Below are positions 36,251-44,221 of a stretch of 64,000 nucleotides of DNA, piece after piece. The position numbers were made by a program, and so were the translations under genes. The notes under the pieces were generated by a model. The model was not told the DNA's origin, did no database searches, and worked only from the letters and a program-made list of their open reading frames with translations. The DNA comes from Danxiaibacter sp048498555. Its GTDB lineage: Bacteria > Bacteroidota > Bacteroidia > Chitinophagales > Chitinophagaceae. Positions within the stretch are counted from its first letter, which is position 1. The number at the start of each line of letters is the position of its first letter. The stretch is from positions 62,001 through 126,000 of the forward strand of contig JBEHXT010000012.1 of NCBI GenBank assembly GCA_048498555.1, read 5' to 3'.

Positions 36251-37714
36251 ATGAAAAAAATAAACCTCACGCTTGCACTCCTGCTAAACATGCTATGTAC
36301 CCTCGCTCAAAACCGTGACATAGATAGCTTGTCCGCACTTTTACGCACTGAAAAAACCGATCATAGAAAGATAGACCTTTTGAATACGCTCACCTTCTAT
36401 TACCAGGATTCTAAGCCGGACTCCGCTTTATTGCTCGCGCAAAAAGCATGGTTTTTAGCCAGGAAGACCCAGGATACAAGGGGTGAATCTGTTGCGTTGA
36501 GCGGAATGGCGTTTGCTTATAAAAGCCTTGGCAATTTTACCAAATCACTCGAGTATGCTATTGCCCGGTTAAAGATGGACGAAGCAAAGGAGTCGGCGAA
36601 AGACCATGCATTATCTTATCTCTATATCGCATCATTATATGCAGAATCAAAAGACTTTAATAATGGTTTGGCCTACGCAAAAAAAGCAGATTCTATTATC
36701 CACGATAAACAGGTTCAAATTAATAGCCCGGATTCTATTAAAAGAAAACTGCGGGATTATGCGCCTTATTGTTTTCTAAGCATAGGCGATATTTACGAGA
36801 AGAAAGACATGCTTGACTCCGCAATTATATACACACAAAAATGCCTCGAGATGAGTATGCAGGCAAATGATACATTGCTGATTGGAACGGCCCTTAACAA
36901 TCTTGGAAACATTTACAGAAAGTCTGGAAATGATACAATGGCCCTGAATAAATATCGTTTAGCTATTCCATTTATATTATCTACCGACGATTATTCTACT
37001 TATGCAGAAAGCACGTTGGGCATGGCCCAGGTGTTTGAACGCACGGGACAGCCTGATTCTGCTTTACGGTATGGCAAACTATCTTTTTCAACTGCTGCAG
37101 ACAATCAGTTTATTGTAAAAAGCCTGAATGCCATTGATTTCTTATCACGTATTTATAAGAAAAAAAATGCCATAGACAGCGCATATGCTTACCTTCAAAT
37201 GGCCGGATCTCTAAAGGATTCTATTGAAAGCACAGAGAAAATACGCGAATTGCAAAACATGAGTACTGCAGAGCAAATAAGGCAGGCGGAACTGGAACAG
37301 CAACGGCAGGAGCAGATTATAGATAGGAAGAAGAAGCTGCAGTTACTTTTTATTGGTATTATGATCCCGATTTTCTTTTTGCTGAGCATTCTCATCAGTC
37401 GCAGAAAAGTACATAAGCGACTGATTGAATTTATGGGTATTGTTTCGGTACTCTTATTCTTTGAATACATAACATTGCTATTGCATCCGTTCATTGCAGA
37501 AAAATCGCATCATTCACCCATCGTAGAGATCGTTGTATTTGTTGCAATAGCAGCAATCATTACACCGGCGCACCATAAGATACAACACTGGCTGTTGATA
37601 AAACTGGCAGAATACAATTACCTCAAGCATCACAAACATGCAGAAGAAGCTCAAGCGGATGAAGATATCACTGAAGCAGGCGCTAATGAAGCGTTGCCCG
37701 GTCCAGTGATATAA
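36251..37714 (+). CDS. TPR-repeat membrane protein
   Basis: A 487-residue protein with signal peptide (MLCTLAQ), about seven tetratricopeptide-like repeats over residues 25-330 (for example ALNNLGNIYRKSGNDTMALN and SALRYGKLSFSTAADN), a charged coiled-coil stretch at about 335-358 (IRQAELEQQRQEQIIDRKKK), then three membrane helices at roughly 363-382, 394-417 and 422-443 and a cytosolic acidic tail. The first part resembles periplasmic TPR sensors that carry a histidine kinase or LuxR output, but no such output is present here; only a short tail follows. It is divergent from the caspase operon and may share regulatory DNA with it. A role as partner or scaffold of the caspase-like proteins is speculation from position. 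Confidence 0.8.
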   Translation: MKKINLTLALLLNMLCTLAQNRDIDSLSALLRTEKTDHRKIDLLNTLTFYYQDSKPDSALLLAQKAWFLARKTQDTRGESVALSGMAFAYKSLGNFTKSLEYAIARLKMDEAKESAKDHALSYLYIASLYAESKDFNNGLAYAKKADSIIHDKQVQINSPDSIKRKLRDYAPYCFLSIGDIYEKKDMLDSAIIYTQKCLEMSMQANDTLLIGTALNNLGNIYRKSGNDTMALNKYRLAIPFILSTDDYSTYAESTLGMAQVFERTGQPDSALRYGKLSFSTAADNQFIVKSLNAIDFLSRIYKKKNAIDSAYAYLQMAGSLKDSIESTEKIRELQNMSTAEQIRQAELEQQRQEQIIDRKKKLQLLFIGIMIPIFFLLSILISRRKVHKRLIEFMGIVSVLLFFEYITLLLHPFIAEKSHHSPIVEIVVFVAIAAIITPAHHKIQHWLLIKLAEYNYLKHHKHAEEAQADEDITEAGANEALPGPVI

Positions 37715-37733
37715 TCATGTATAAAAGTTGAGA

Positions 37734-37976
37734 TTAGCGCGTGGGTTGGGGTACTTTAATTTCTCTTCCCGTATCAGAAGGTTGTGCGGCATCAGCTGGT
37801 GCCATCTTTTTGGTAGTATCTGCCGGCTTCATGGTTGTATCTGGCGCAGGAACCACTGCGGTGTCTGCTTTTTTCTCTTCTGTGGCTGCATTGTTACCGC
37901 AACTATAAATACCGGTTAGTAAAATGGCCGACAATAGCAAGGCTGCCCCAAATCGTTGGTGGGTACTGGTTATCAT
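37734..37976 (-). CDS. Small Pro/Thr-rich lipoprotein
   Basis: An 80-residue lipoprotein: signal with lipobox GIYSC at residue 26, then a low-complexity, charged and Pro/Ala/Thr-rich tail (ADTAVVPAPDTTMKPADTTK) with no recognisable fold. It is likely anchored in an outer membrane leaflet or periplasmic face. It is convergent with the TPR gene, 19 bases apart. I do not recognise a family. Confidence 0.7.
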   Translation of the reverse strand: MITSTHQRFGAALLLSAILLTGIYSCGNNAATEEKKADTAVVPAPDTTMKPADTTKKMAPADAAQPSDTGREIKVPQPTR

Positions 37977-38280
37977 TTCTGTTTAATTTTCAACTAATGT
38001 AATGTTATTATTTTTTGCATGCAACCTGCAGGTACATTTAGCGAAAACAATCTATAATACAACGGGCCAACCGCACGCCACTTTAAACACCGTTTTATTC
38101 GCGGCCCGATATATATAAACCAGCATATCAGTAACCAAACATATACTGACTATAAACACGTTTTCCAAGAGCATCTCATATTCATTTTTTATCAAATAAC
38201 ATAGATCCATTCAGCCATTTTCAACAATTCAACTTGTCAATGAATCAGCTTATCTTCGTAAACCTTAATTCAACACGCTA
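37977..38280. other. A+T-rich spacer upstream of the PIG-L gene
   Basis: Divergent spacer of 304 bases between the small lipoprotein and the PIG-L gene. A weak promoter-like pair is TTG at 38234-38236 with TATCTTCG at 38251-38258 (spacing 14, short). Nothing else is seen. Confidence 0.4.
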
Positions 38281-40905
38281 ATGAACAAAAATACCGTTGC
38301 CAGGGCTTTACTGCTTTTCGGATTTTTTACTTCGTTTATATACAGCCAGTTGGCTGCACAGCTTCCTGTTACGTATACAAGCGCCGAAATTTATCAGCAA
38401 TTAAAAAAATTGAATGTGTTTGGAAGTGTGTTGTACATCGCGGCTCACCCGGATGATGAAAACACAAGATTGCTGGCATACCTCGCCAAGGAAAAACAAT
38501 ACCGTACAGGTTACCTGAGTTTAACGCGAGGCGACGGCGGCCAGAATTTGATTGGCGACGAACAGGGCATTGAATTGGGTTTGATCCGCACACAGGAATT
38601 GCTGGCAGCAAGGAGAATTGACGGGCCTGAGCAATTCTTTAGCCGTGCTTATGATTTTGGCTTCAGCAAAAATGCGGAAGAAGCATTAAAAATATGGGGG
38701 CACGATAAAATATTGAGTGATGTTGTTTGGGTGATCAGAAAATTCCGCCCCGATGTTATTATTACACGTTTCCCCGGCGATGAGCGCGCGGGCCACGGAC
38801 ACCATTGGGCTTCTGCATTATTGGCGAATGAGGCTTTCAAAATTGCCGCAGACAGCACAAAATTTCCTGAGCAATTGACCTATGGCGTTCGTCCATGGCA
38901 GGCTAAACGCATTCTCTGGAATACGTTCAATTTTGGTGGCAACAACACTACATCACCAGATCAGTTTAAGATTGGTGTAGGTGTTTACAATCCTGTACTG
39001 GGCAAAGGCTACGGCGAAATTGCCAGCGAAAGCCGCAGCCAGCATAAGAGCCAGGGATTTGGTGTTGCACGCCAGCGTGGTGAATCATATGAATTCTTTA
39101 CAACTACAGGAGGATCGTCGCCAAAAGAAGACCTGATGGATGGTATCGTTACTACCTCTCAAAGGCTTGCTGAACTGGATTCTGACAATCAGCCAATGGC
39201 AACGAGTGGAGAATTTAAAGCTATAGCTACAGCAAACCATCCCAAAACAGGGAATGCCAACTTTGATGCACTGCAATCAAAAATCGACAACATTATCAGC
39301 AACTATAATTTCGAGCATCCCGAATATTCTGTAGATAGCCTGGTTACATTGTATAAATCCATGCAGACATCCGCTTTTGTCAACAGCCCATGGATACTGC
39401 AAAAGCTAAAAGAAATTCAGCAATTGATAGTAGCCTGCAGCGGCATATTCCTGGATGTTACAAGTAGCAGCGAATATATTGTTCCCGAAGGCGATTTAAA
39501 CCTTCAGTTCTTTGCAAACAAAAGGAACGATGTACGCGCTACATTGGAAAGCATTGTGGTATCAGCATTTGATACAGCGTTAAGAGTTGACCTTCCCGTG
39601 AACAGAAACATTATCATTTCAAAAAGGATGAAGGTTCCTGATTACAAAGAACCTTCACAACCATACTGGCTCGAGAAACCTTTGGTTAACGGAGGCAGCT
39701 TTGATGTAGCCAATCAACTTCTTATAGGTAATGCAGAAAACAGCCCTGCATACACTGCTACATTCGTGTTGAACATTAACGGGCTGCGCCTTTCTGTGAA
39801 CAGGCCGGTTCAATACAAATATACAGATCCCGTTAAAGGAGAACTATATCAGCCGCTGGTGGTAATAACGCCGGTGATTACCTCTATGTCGCCATCTGTG
39901 GTTCTTACCAATGTAAAGCCTGGCAATGTTCTTACGGATAATCCCACATTAAAGGTTCAATACAAGTCAAACATAAACGCAGCAAACGTTAAGGTTACTG
40001 TTAAAATAAACCAGGAGACATCAATCGTATACAGCAAAGACACTGTTGTAAATTTTGAAGAAGGCAAAACTTTTGCGGTATTGTTGCCTTTGAAGGAAAT
40101 AGCTAAAAAGGATCTCGGTAAAAAACTGACGGTAGATATTATTGCAGGCATTAATGGAAAGAGGATGGTGTACTCTCATTACCTCCGTACAATACAGTAT
40201 GACCATATTCCGCATATCAATTATTTCTATCGTGACGCAACTACATTAGTAAATGAGGAAATAAAAACTGCAGGCAAGAAGATCGGTTATATTGTTGGTG
40301 CAGGAGATAAAGTCCCCCAGTCATTGATTCAAATGGGTTATGACCTGAAAATATTAACAGAAGCAGAAGTAACAGATGAGAACTTGAAACAGTTTGATGC
40401 AATTATTACAGGCGTTCGTGCTTATAATGTGCATCCCTGGATTACATTGAAGTATGACGTGCTGATGAACTTTATCAAAAACGGCGGTAACCTCATTGTT
40501 CAGTATAATACCAACAGTTCTGCCGGGCCTTTTGATGCCAAAATAGGCCCCTACCCTTTCCAAATTAGCAGAACAAGGGTTACAGAAGAAAACGCCAAAG
40601 TAAACATCACATTACCAGAAAATTCTGCGCTGAACTACCCGAATAAGATCACGTCAAAAGATTTTGACGGGTGGATCCAGGAGCGCAGCATCTATCATGC
40701 AGAACAATTAGACGCCCATTACCAGGCGCCTTTATCTATGAAAGATTCGTGGGACAGGGAAGAGAGCAAAGGCAGCCTTATTATTGCGCCTTATGGCAAA
40801 GGCAATTTTGTGTATACCGGTATTGTGTTCTTCAGGGAGTTGCCAGCAGGTGTTGGCGGTGCGTACAGGCTAATGGCGAATTTGATTGGGTTACCGAAGA
40901 ATTAG
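38281..40905 (+). CDS. Secreted PIG-L family N-deacetylase-like protein
   Basis: An 874-residue exported protein (signal peptide ending QLAAQ). The N-terminal 250 residues are the LmbE/PIG-L zinc deacetylase domain: AAHPDDE at residues 54-60, LTRGDGGQNLIGDEQG, ARRIDGPEQFFSRAYDFGFS, ITRFPGDERAGHGHH with His172 and His174-175. PIG-L enzymes remove acetyl groups from N-acetylglucosamine-like sugars. The remaining 600 residues are Ig-like beta regions and a C-terminal amidotransferase-like module (about 690-870: IGYIVGAGDKVPQSLIQMGY, IITGVRAYNVHP, LIVQYNTNSS). Long forms like this are common in Bacteroidota and act in the periplasm or outside. The substrate is not known. It stands alone. Confidence 0.9.
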   Translation: MNKNTVARALLLFGFFTSFIYSQLAAQLPVTYTSAEIYQQLKKLNVFGSVLYIAAHPDDENTRLLAYLAKEKQYRTGYLSLTRGDGGQNLIGDEQGIELGLIRTQELLAARRIDGPEQFFSRAYDFGFSKNAEEALKIWGHDKILSDVVWVIRKFRPDVIITRFPGDERAGHGHHWASALLANEAFKIAADSTKFPEQLTYGVRPWQAKRILWNTFNFGGNNTTSPDQFKIGVGVYNPVLGKGYGEIASESRSQHKSQGFGVARQRGESYEFFTTTGGSSPKEDLMDGIVTTSQRLAELDSDNQPMATSGEFKAIATANHPKTGNANFDALQSKIDNIISNYNFEHPEYSVDSLVTLYKSMQTSAFVNSPWILQKLKEIQQLIVACSGIFLDVTSSSEYIVPEGDLNLQFFANKRNDVRATLESIVVSAFDTALRVDLPVNRNIIISKRMKVPDYKEPSQPYWLEKPLVNGGSFDVANQLLIGNAENSPAYTATFVLNINGLRLSVNRPVQYKYTDPVKGELYQPLVVITPVITSMSPSVVLTNVKPGNVLTDNPTLKVQYKSNINAANVKVTVKINQETSIVYSKDTVVNFEEGKTFAVLLPLKEIAKKDLGKKLTVDIIAGINGKRMVYSHYLRTIQYDHIPHINYFYRDATTLVNEEIKTAGKKIGYIVGAGDKVPQSLIQMGYDLKILTEAEVTDENLKQFDAIITGVRAYNVHPWITLKYDVLMNFIKNGGNLIVQYNTNSSAGPFDAKIGPYPFQISRTRVTEENAKVNITLPENSALNYPNKITSKDFDGWIQERSIYHAEQLDAHYQAPLSMKDSWDREESKGSLIIAPYGKGNFVYTGIVFFRELPAGVGGAYRLMANLIGLPKN

Positions 40906-41045
40906 GTATCAGGCGCCAGGTATCAGGTGTGAGGCATGAGGCAACAACGATCGTCTGAATTAAGAATTTAATAAAAGATTTCGGACTTAGACGAAACATC
41001 CGCTTCGTTCAAAACCTGATACTTGACACCTATAGCTGATAGCGG
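40904..41045. repeat. Inverted pair of AGGTATCAGG-class arrays
   Basis: Left arm 40904-40943 (words AGGTATCAGGCGCC, AGGTGTGAGGC), right arm 41014-41045 in complement orientation (ACCTGATACTTGACACC), about 70 bases apart. Same design as 15118-15330 and 19541-19731. Confidence 0.65.
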
Positions 41046-41116
41046 ACAGCCTATAGCTAAAAATATTACCAACGGTTGCATTTGCATACATTATTTTCCG
41101 ATTTTAGCGCCTTATT

Positions 41117-41272
41117 ATGGAAAACAGGAGACAAGTGAGCATTGTGTTTTTAATAGTGCTGGGAGTTGCTTTAGGGTTATTGATTAAAAACGTTCGTGCC
41201 GGATTGCTGATCGGCCTTGTTATAGGATTGCTTGGGGGTGGCTTAGCCAGCGGCAGGAGAAAGAGACGGTAA
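41117..41272 (+). CDS. Small two-helix membrane protein
   Basis: A 51-residue protein: MENRRQVS, then helix IVFLIVLGVALGLLI, a short KNVRAG loop, then a glycine-rich helix GLLIGLVIGLLGGGLA and the basic end SGRRKRR. The arrangement, with positive charge on both ends, predicts a helical hairpin in the inner membrane with both ends inside. I do not recognise a family; the composition is that of small Bacteroidota membrane proteins. It lies between repeat arrays and 273 bases before the symporter gene. Real-gene likelihood rests on its clean membrane pattern. Confidence 0.6.
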   Translation: MENRRQVSIVFLIVLGVALGLLIKNVRAGLLIGLVIGLLGGGLASGRRKRR

Positions 41273-41273
41273 T

Positions 41274-41345
41274 TGAGCATGTGCGAATGCGTGAACCCGC
41301 AAATTTGCAAATGTGTAAATATGCGGACCTGTGAACGTGCAATGT
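41274..41345. repeat. AAATGTGCGAATG-class degenerate array
   Basis: Words such as ATGTGCGAATGCGTGAA, GCAAATTTGCAAATGTG and ATATGCGGACCTGTGAA follow each other. The complement version occurs at 12596-12645 and 61040-61102. Confidence 0.6.
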
Positions 41346-41435
41346 ATCAGTCGGGAATTTGATGCGGGAATTATTTGAAGCCTGACGCCTAACCCATTAC
41401 ACCTGACAAATTATGCTAACCTCAACTCAACATCT

Positions 41436-41549
41436 ATGAAAGAAAACATTCCTTTATTTAAAAAATGGCGGGATTGGTACCTGCTGGTACTGCTAACGCT
41501 GATTGTAATGATTGTTTTCTTCTATTGGTTCACTAAACAATTTTCATGA
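41436..41549 (+). CDS. Single-helix microprotein overlapping the symporter gene
   Basis: A 37-residue protein: MKENIPLFKKWRDWY, one membrane helix (LLVLLTLIVMIVFFYWF) and a TKQFS tail. Its stop overlaps the start of the sodium:solute symporter by four bases (ATGA, 41546-41549), which implies translational coupling. Small single-helix partners encoded just before a symporter are known for some transporters of this superfamily; here the role as small subunit or assembly factor is an inference from overlap and topology. I know no named family for it. Confidence 0.75.
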   Translation: MKENIPLFKKWRDWYLLVLLTLIVMIVFFYWFTKQFS

Positions 41550-43294
41550 CTCAACTTGACTGGATTGTATTAGTACTTACGCTTGCCGGCATCATCATTT
41601 ATGGTTTGTATAAAAGCCGTACTACCAAAAACCTGGAAGGCTACTTCCTGAGTAACAGAAGTATGCCCTGGTACCTTATCCTCCTGAGCATAATGGGCAC
41701 GCAGGCCAGTGCCGTGACTTTTTTGTCGGCACCGGGACAGGCATTTACAGATGGAATGCGTTTCGTGCAGTATTATTTCGGGCTTCCAATAGCCATGGTA
41801 ATCCTGTGTATTACGTTCGTGCCCATCTTCAATAAACTCAAAGTATTTACCGCTTACGAATTCCTGGAAACAAGATTTGATGTAAAAACACGGACTTTCA
41901 CATCAGCATTATTCCTTCTTTCACGGGGATTGTCAACAGGCATCAGCATTTATGCACCTTCCATTATTTTATCAGCTTTATTTGGATGGGACATTTACTG
42001 GACAAACATTGTAATGGGTGGATTGCTGATCATTTATACGGTTACAGGCGGTGCAAAAGCCGTCGCCTATACCCAACAATTACAGCTGATTATTATTTTT
42101 TGCGGGATGTTTACCGCCGGGTATTTCATTGTTCACAAACTGCCTGAAGGCGTTGGTTTTATTGATGCACTTAAGGTAAGCGGTGCAAGTGGCAAGCTAA
42201 ATGTTATTACTACCGGATTTACAGAAAAAGGGTTTGAATGGAAGGATCGCTATAACCTGATCAGTGGTATTATTGGAGGATTTTTTCTCGCACTCAGCTA
42301 TTTTGGGACCGACCAAAGCCAGGTAGGACGCTATCTTACCGCAAAAGACACTACAGAAAGCAGGCTGGGATTATTAATGAATGGGCTGATAAAAGTGCCT
42401 ATGCAGTTTATGATTCTGCTGATTGGCGCCTTGCTCTTCACCTTTTACCAGTTTAAAAGCGGGCCGGTATTCTTTAACAGTTCTGTGAGTGAGAAAGTTT
42501 ATCAAACCCCATATGGCGATTCATTAAAAAAGCTGGAGAAAGATTTTAACTTTGCAAGCCTTCACCAACAAAAATTAGTGACTGCTTATGTGGCTGCGCA
42601 AAAAAGCGACAACAATGCGCATACAGCCCTGTATAAAGACAGCCTTGTTTTAGCCAACGGCCACCTGAACTCAATCAGGTCGGAATACAAAACATATCTC
42701 GGCAAAGCAGACAGCACCATTGACACCAATGATACCAACTATATTTTTTTACGATTTGTGATAGATACACTGCCTAAGGGCCTTGTCGGATTACTGGTAG
42801 CCATCATCTTCCTTGCGGCCTGGGGATCAATTGCAGCGGCACTCAACTCATTGGCATCCTGCACGATGATCGATTTTTATTGCCGGTTCAATAGCCACCG
42901 GAAAGAGGTGATAGACAATGAACCCAGGCAATACAGGCTTTCCCGCTGGTTTACGCTTGCCTGGGGCGTGTTTTGTATTGTAGTGGCGCAGTTCAGCAAC
43001 CGCATGGGCAGCCTGATAGAAGCCGTTAACGTGCTTGGATCGCTGTTTTATGGTGTAATTCTCGGCATCTTCCTGGTGGCATTTTACATGAAACGGATTG
43101 GTGCCAACGCCGTATTCTGGGCTGCTGTGCTGGGCGAAATTGTAACCATTTCTTTATTTATTCTTGATAAAAAAGGAATTATCGGGTTCGGCTTTTTATG
43201 GCTGAATGTGGCCGGAGCCCTTGCAGTTATAGTATTAAGCCTTCTGTTTCAAGGCCGTAAATCAGCACAAATTTCATTAGTTAACACGAATTAG
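41546..43294 (+). CDS. Sodium:solute symporter (SSS family)
   Basis: A 582-residue membrane transporter of the SSS/SSF family that imports a solute with Na+. Family marks include the first helices (DWIVLVLTLAGIIIYGLYKS, then the EGYFLSNRSMPWYLILLSIM), GFFLALSYFGTDQSQVGRYL, and LLVAIIFLAAWGSIAAALNS. Thirteen or so helices can be drawn. A roughly 95-residue soluble insert (about 300-395, from FKSGPVFFNSS to TNDTNYIF) interrupts the helices, as in Bacteroidota members annotated as sialic-acid or sugar transporters. The substrate cannot be read off. It is coupled to the 37-residue microprotein in front. A spacer with an imperfect inverted repeat (43314-43344) follows. Confidence 0.93.
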   Translation: MTQLDWIVLVLTLAGIIIYGLYKSRTTKNLEGYFLSNRSMPWYLILLSIMGTQASAVTFLSAPGQAFTDGMRFVQYYFGLPIAMVILCITFVPIFNKLKVFTAYEFLETRFDVKTRTFTSALFLLSRGLSTGISIYAPSIILSALFGWDIYWTNIVMGGLLIIYTVTGGAKAVAYTQQLQLIIIFCGMFTAGYFIVHKLPEGVGFIDALKVSGASGKLNVITTGFTEKGFEWKDRYNLISGIIGGFFLALSYFGTDQSQVGRYLTAKDTTESRLGLLMNGLIKVPMQFMILLIGALLFTFYQFKSGPVFFNSSVSEKVYQTPYGDSLKKLEKDFNFASLHQQKLVTAYVAAQKSDNNAHTALYKDSLVLANGHLNSIRSEYKTYLGKADSTIDTNDTNYIFLRFVIDTLPKGLVGLLVAIIFLAAWGSIAAALNSLASCTMIDFYCRFNSHRKEVIDNEPRQYRLSRWFTLAWGVFCIVVAQFSNRMGSLIEAVNVLGSLFYGVILGIFLVAFYMKRIGANAVFWAAVLGEIVTISLFILDKKGIIGFGFLWLNVAGALAVIVLSLLFQGRKSAQISLVNTN

Positions 43295-43338
43295 TTTTAC
43301 TAAAATATAATGTGGCATTGTTTTTATTATTAACAATG

Positions 43339-43365
43339 TTGCCTTAATTTGAGTCATTATCTTTG
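43339..43365 (+). promoter_or_regulatory. Bacteroidota-type promoter of the GtrA gene
   Basis: TTG at 43339-43341 and TATCTTTG at 43358-43365 (spacing 16) lie close before the ATG at 43375, so the transcript leader would be very short. Confidence 0.55.
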
Positions 43366-43374
43366 CGCCCGCGA

Positions 43375-43890
43375 ATGAAGAAACTGCACGAATTCATAAA
43401 AAGAAATATTCTGGCGCTGGTAGACTTTTTCTACCCGCCGTTCAAAAAATTCCTTCCGCTGCAAACTTTCCGTTACGCTGCTTGCGGAGGAACGAATACA
43501 CTTTTAGATATTATCCTGTTTTCCGTTAGCTATAATTTCATTCTGCACAAACAGAATGTAGATCTTGGCATTGTAACGCTGAGCCCGCACATCGCATCTT
43601 TCTTTATGTCATTTTGCATAACGTTCCCTTTTGGTTTTTACCTCAGCCGTTATGTAATATTCCAGGAATCTGAGTTGAAGGGCCACATCCAGTTGTTCCG
43701 TTATTTTCTTGTAATTATCGGATGTATTTTCCTCAACTACGTATTCCTCAAACTTTTTATAGAACATATGGGATGGTACCCCACTCCCGCAAAAATTGCA
43801 ACAACAGTTTTTGTGGTAATTTTCAGCTATCTCAGCCAGACATACTTTTCATTCAAAACAAAAGTGGCTAAATCTCAAAGCCAGCTATAA
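43375..43890 (+). CDS. GtrA family membrane protein
   Basis: A 171-residue protein with four membrane helices typical of GtrA, a flippase-like family that moves bactoprenol-linked sugars or assists glycosyltransferases: FRYAACGGTNTLLDIILFSV, HIASFFMSFCITFPFGFYLS, a third helix LFRYFLVIIGCIFLNYVFLK, and TVFVVIFSYLSQTYFSF. A TTG twelve bases upstream could also start it, but it lies inside the promoter's -7 box. No glycosyltransferase gene is adjacent. The lipid-linked substrate is unknown. Confidence 0.9.
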   Translation: MKKLHEFIKRNILALVDFFYPPFKKFLPLQTFRYAACGGTNTLLDIILFSVSYNFILHKQNVDLGIVTLSPHIASFFMSFCITFPFGFYLSRYVIFQESELKGHIQLFRYFLVIIGCIFLNYVFLKLFIEHMGWYPTPAKIATTVFVVIFSYLSQTYFSFKTKVAKSQSQL

Positions 43891-43944
43891 GCTATCGGCA
43901 ATTAGCTTTGGGCTATTTAATCGCCACATATAATAAACATATTT

Positions 43945-43986
43945 AAAAAAAGGGTAGAATCAAATGAATGATACTACCCTTTTTTT
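43945..43986. terminator. Bidirectional terminator, older copy
   Basis: Stem with A run on the left and T run on the right (43945-43960 with 43971-43986, one mismatch, loop AAATGAAT). It serves the GtrA gene and is the twin of the hairpin at 44157-44191, 208 bases away. Confidence 0.85.
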
Positions 43987-44015
43987 GATCCCAAACCAAC
44001 GAAACTTACTTAGCA

Positions 44016-44105
44016 TTATTCAAGTGACAGATTTTTTTCATCTGCAGATTACCTCTCACAGTTAATTTATAACCCAGTATTGATTTTGTTGCAACAGGAA
44101 GATTA
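44016..44105 (-). pseudogene. Decayed duplicate of the 3' end of the repeat-protein gene
   Basis: About 90 bases match the last 90 bases of the gene at 44222-47767 at roughly 75-80 % identity, in the same orientation and 206 bases away; both copies begin with the TTATTCAAGTGAC stretch that encodes the final SLE-stop and end at GTTGCAACAGGAAGA. A one-base deletion shifts the frame, so it cannot encode the tail. With the twin terminator this is a partial tandem duplication of the gene's end. Confidence 0.8.
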
Positions 44106-44156
44106 ATCACCAATCAGCCTTTTGCCATGCAATCATTACAGATAAAGCATAAAAGG

Positions 44157-44191
44157 AAAGGGTAGCATCAAATAAATGATACTACCCTTTT
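44157..44191 (-). terminator. Terminator of the repeat-protein gene
   Basis: Stem 44157-44169 with 44178-44190 (one mismatch, loop AAATAAAT). Transcribed on the - strand it stops the 44222-47767 gene. A near-identical older copy lies at 43945-43986. Confidence 0.85.
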
Positions 44192-44221
44192 GACCCCTAA
44201 TTCAACTACACTTATTTAAGG

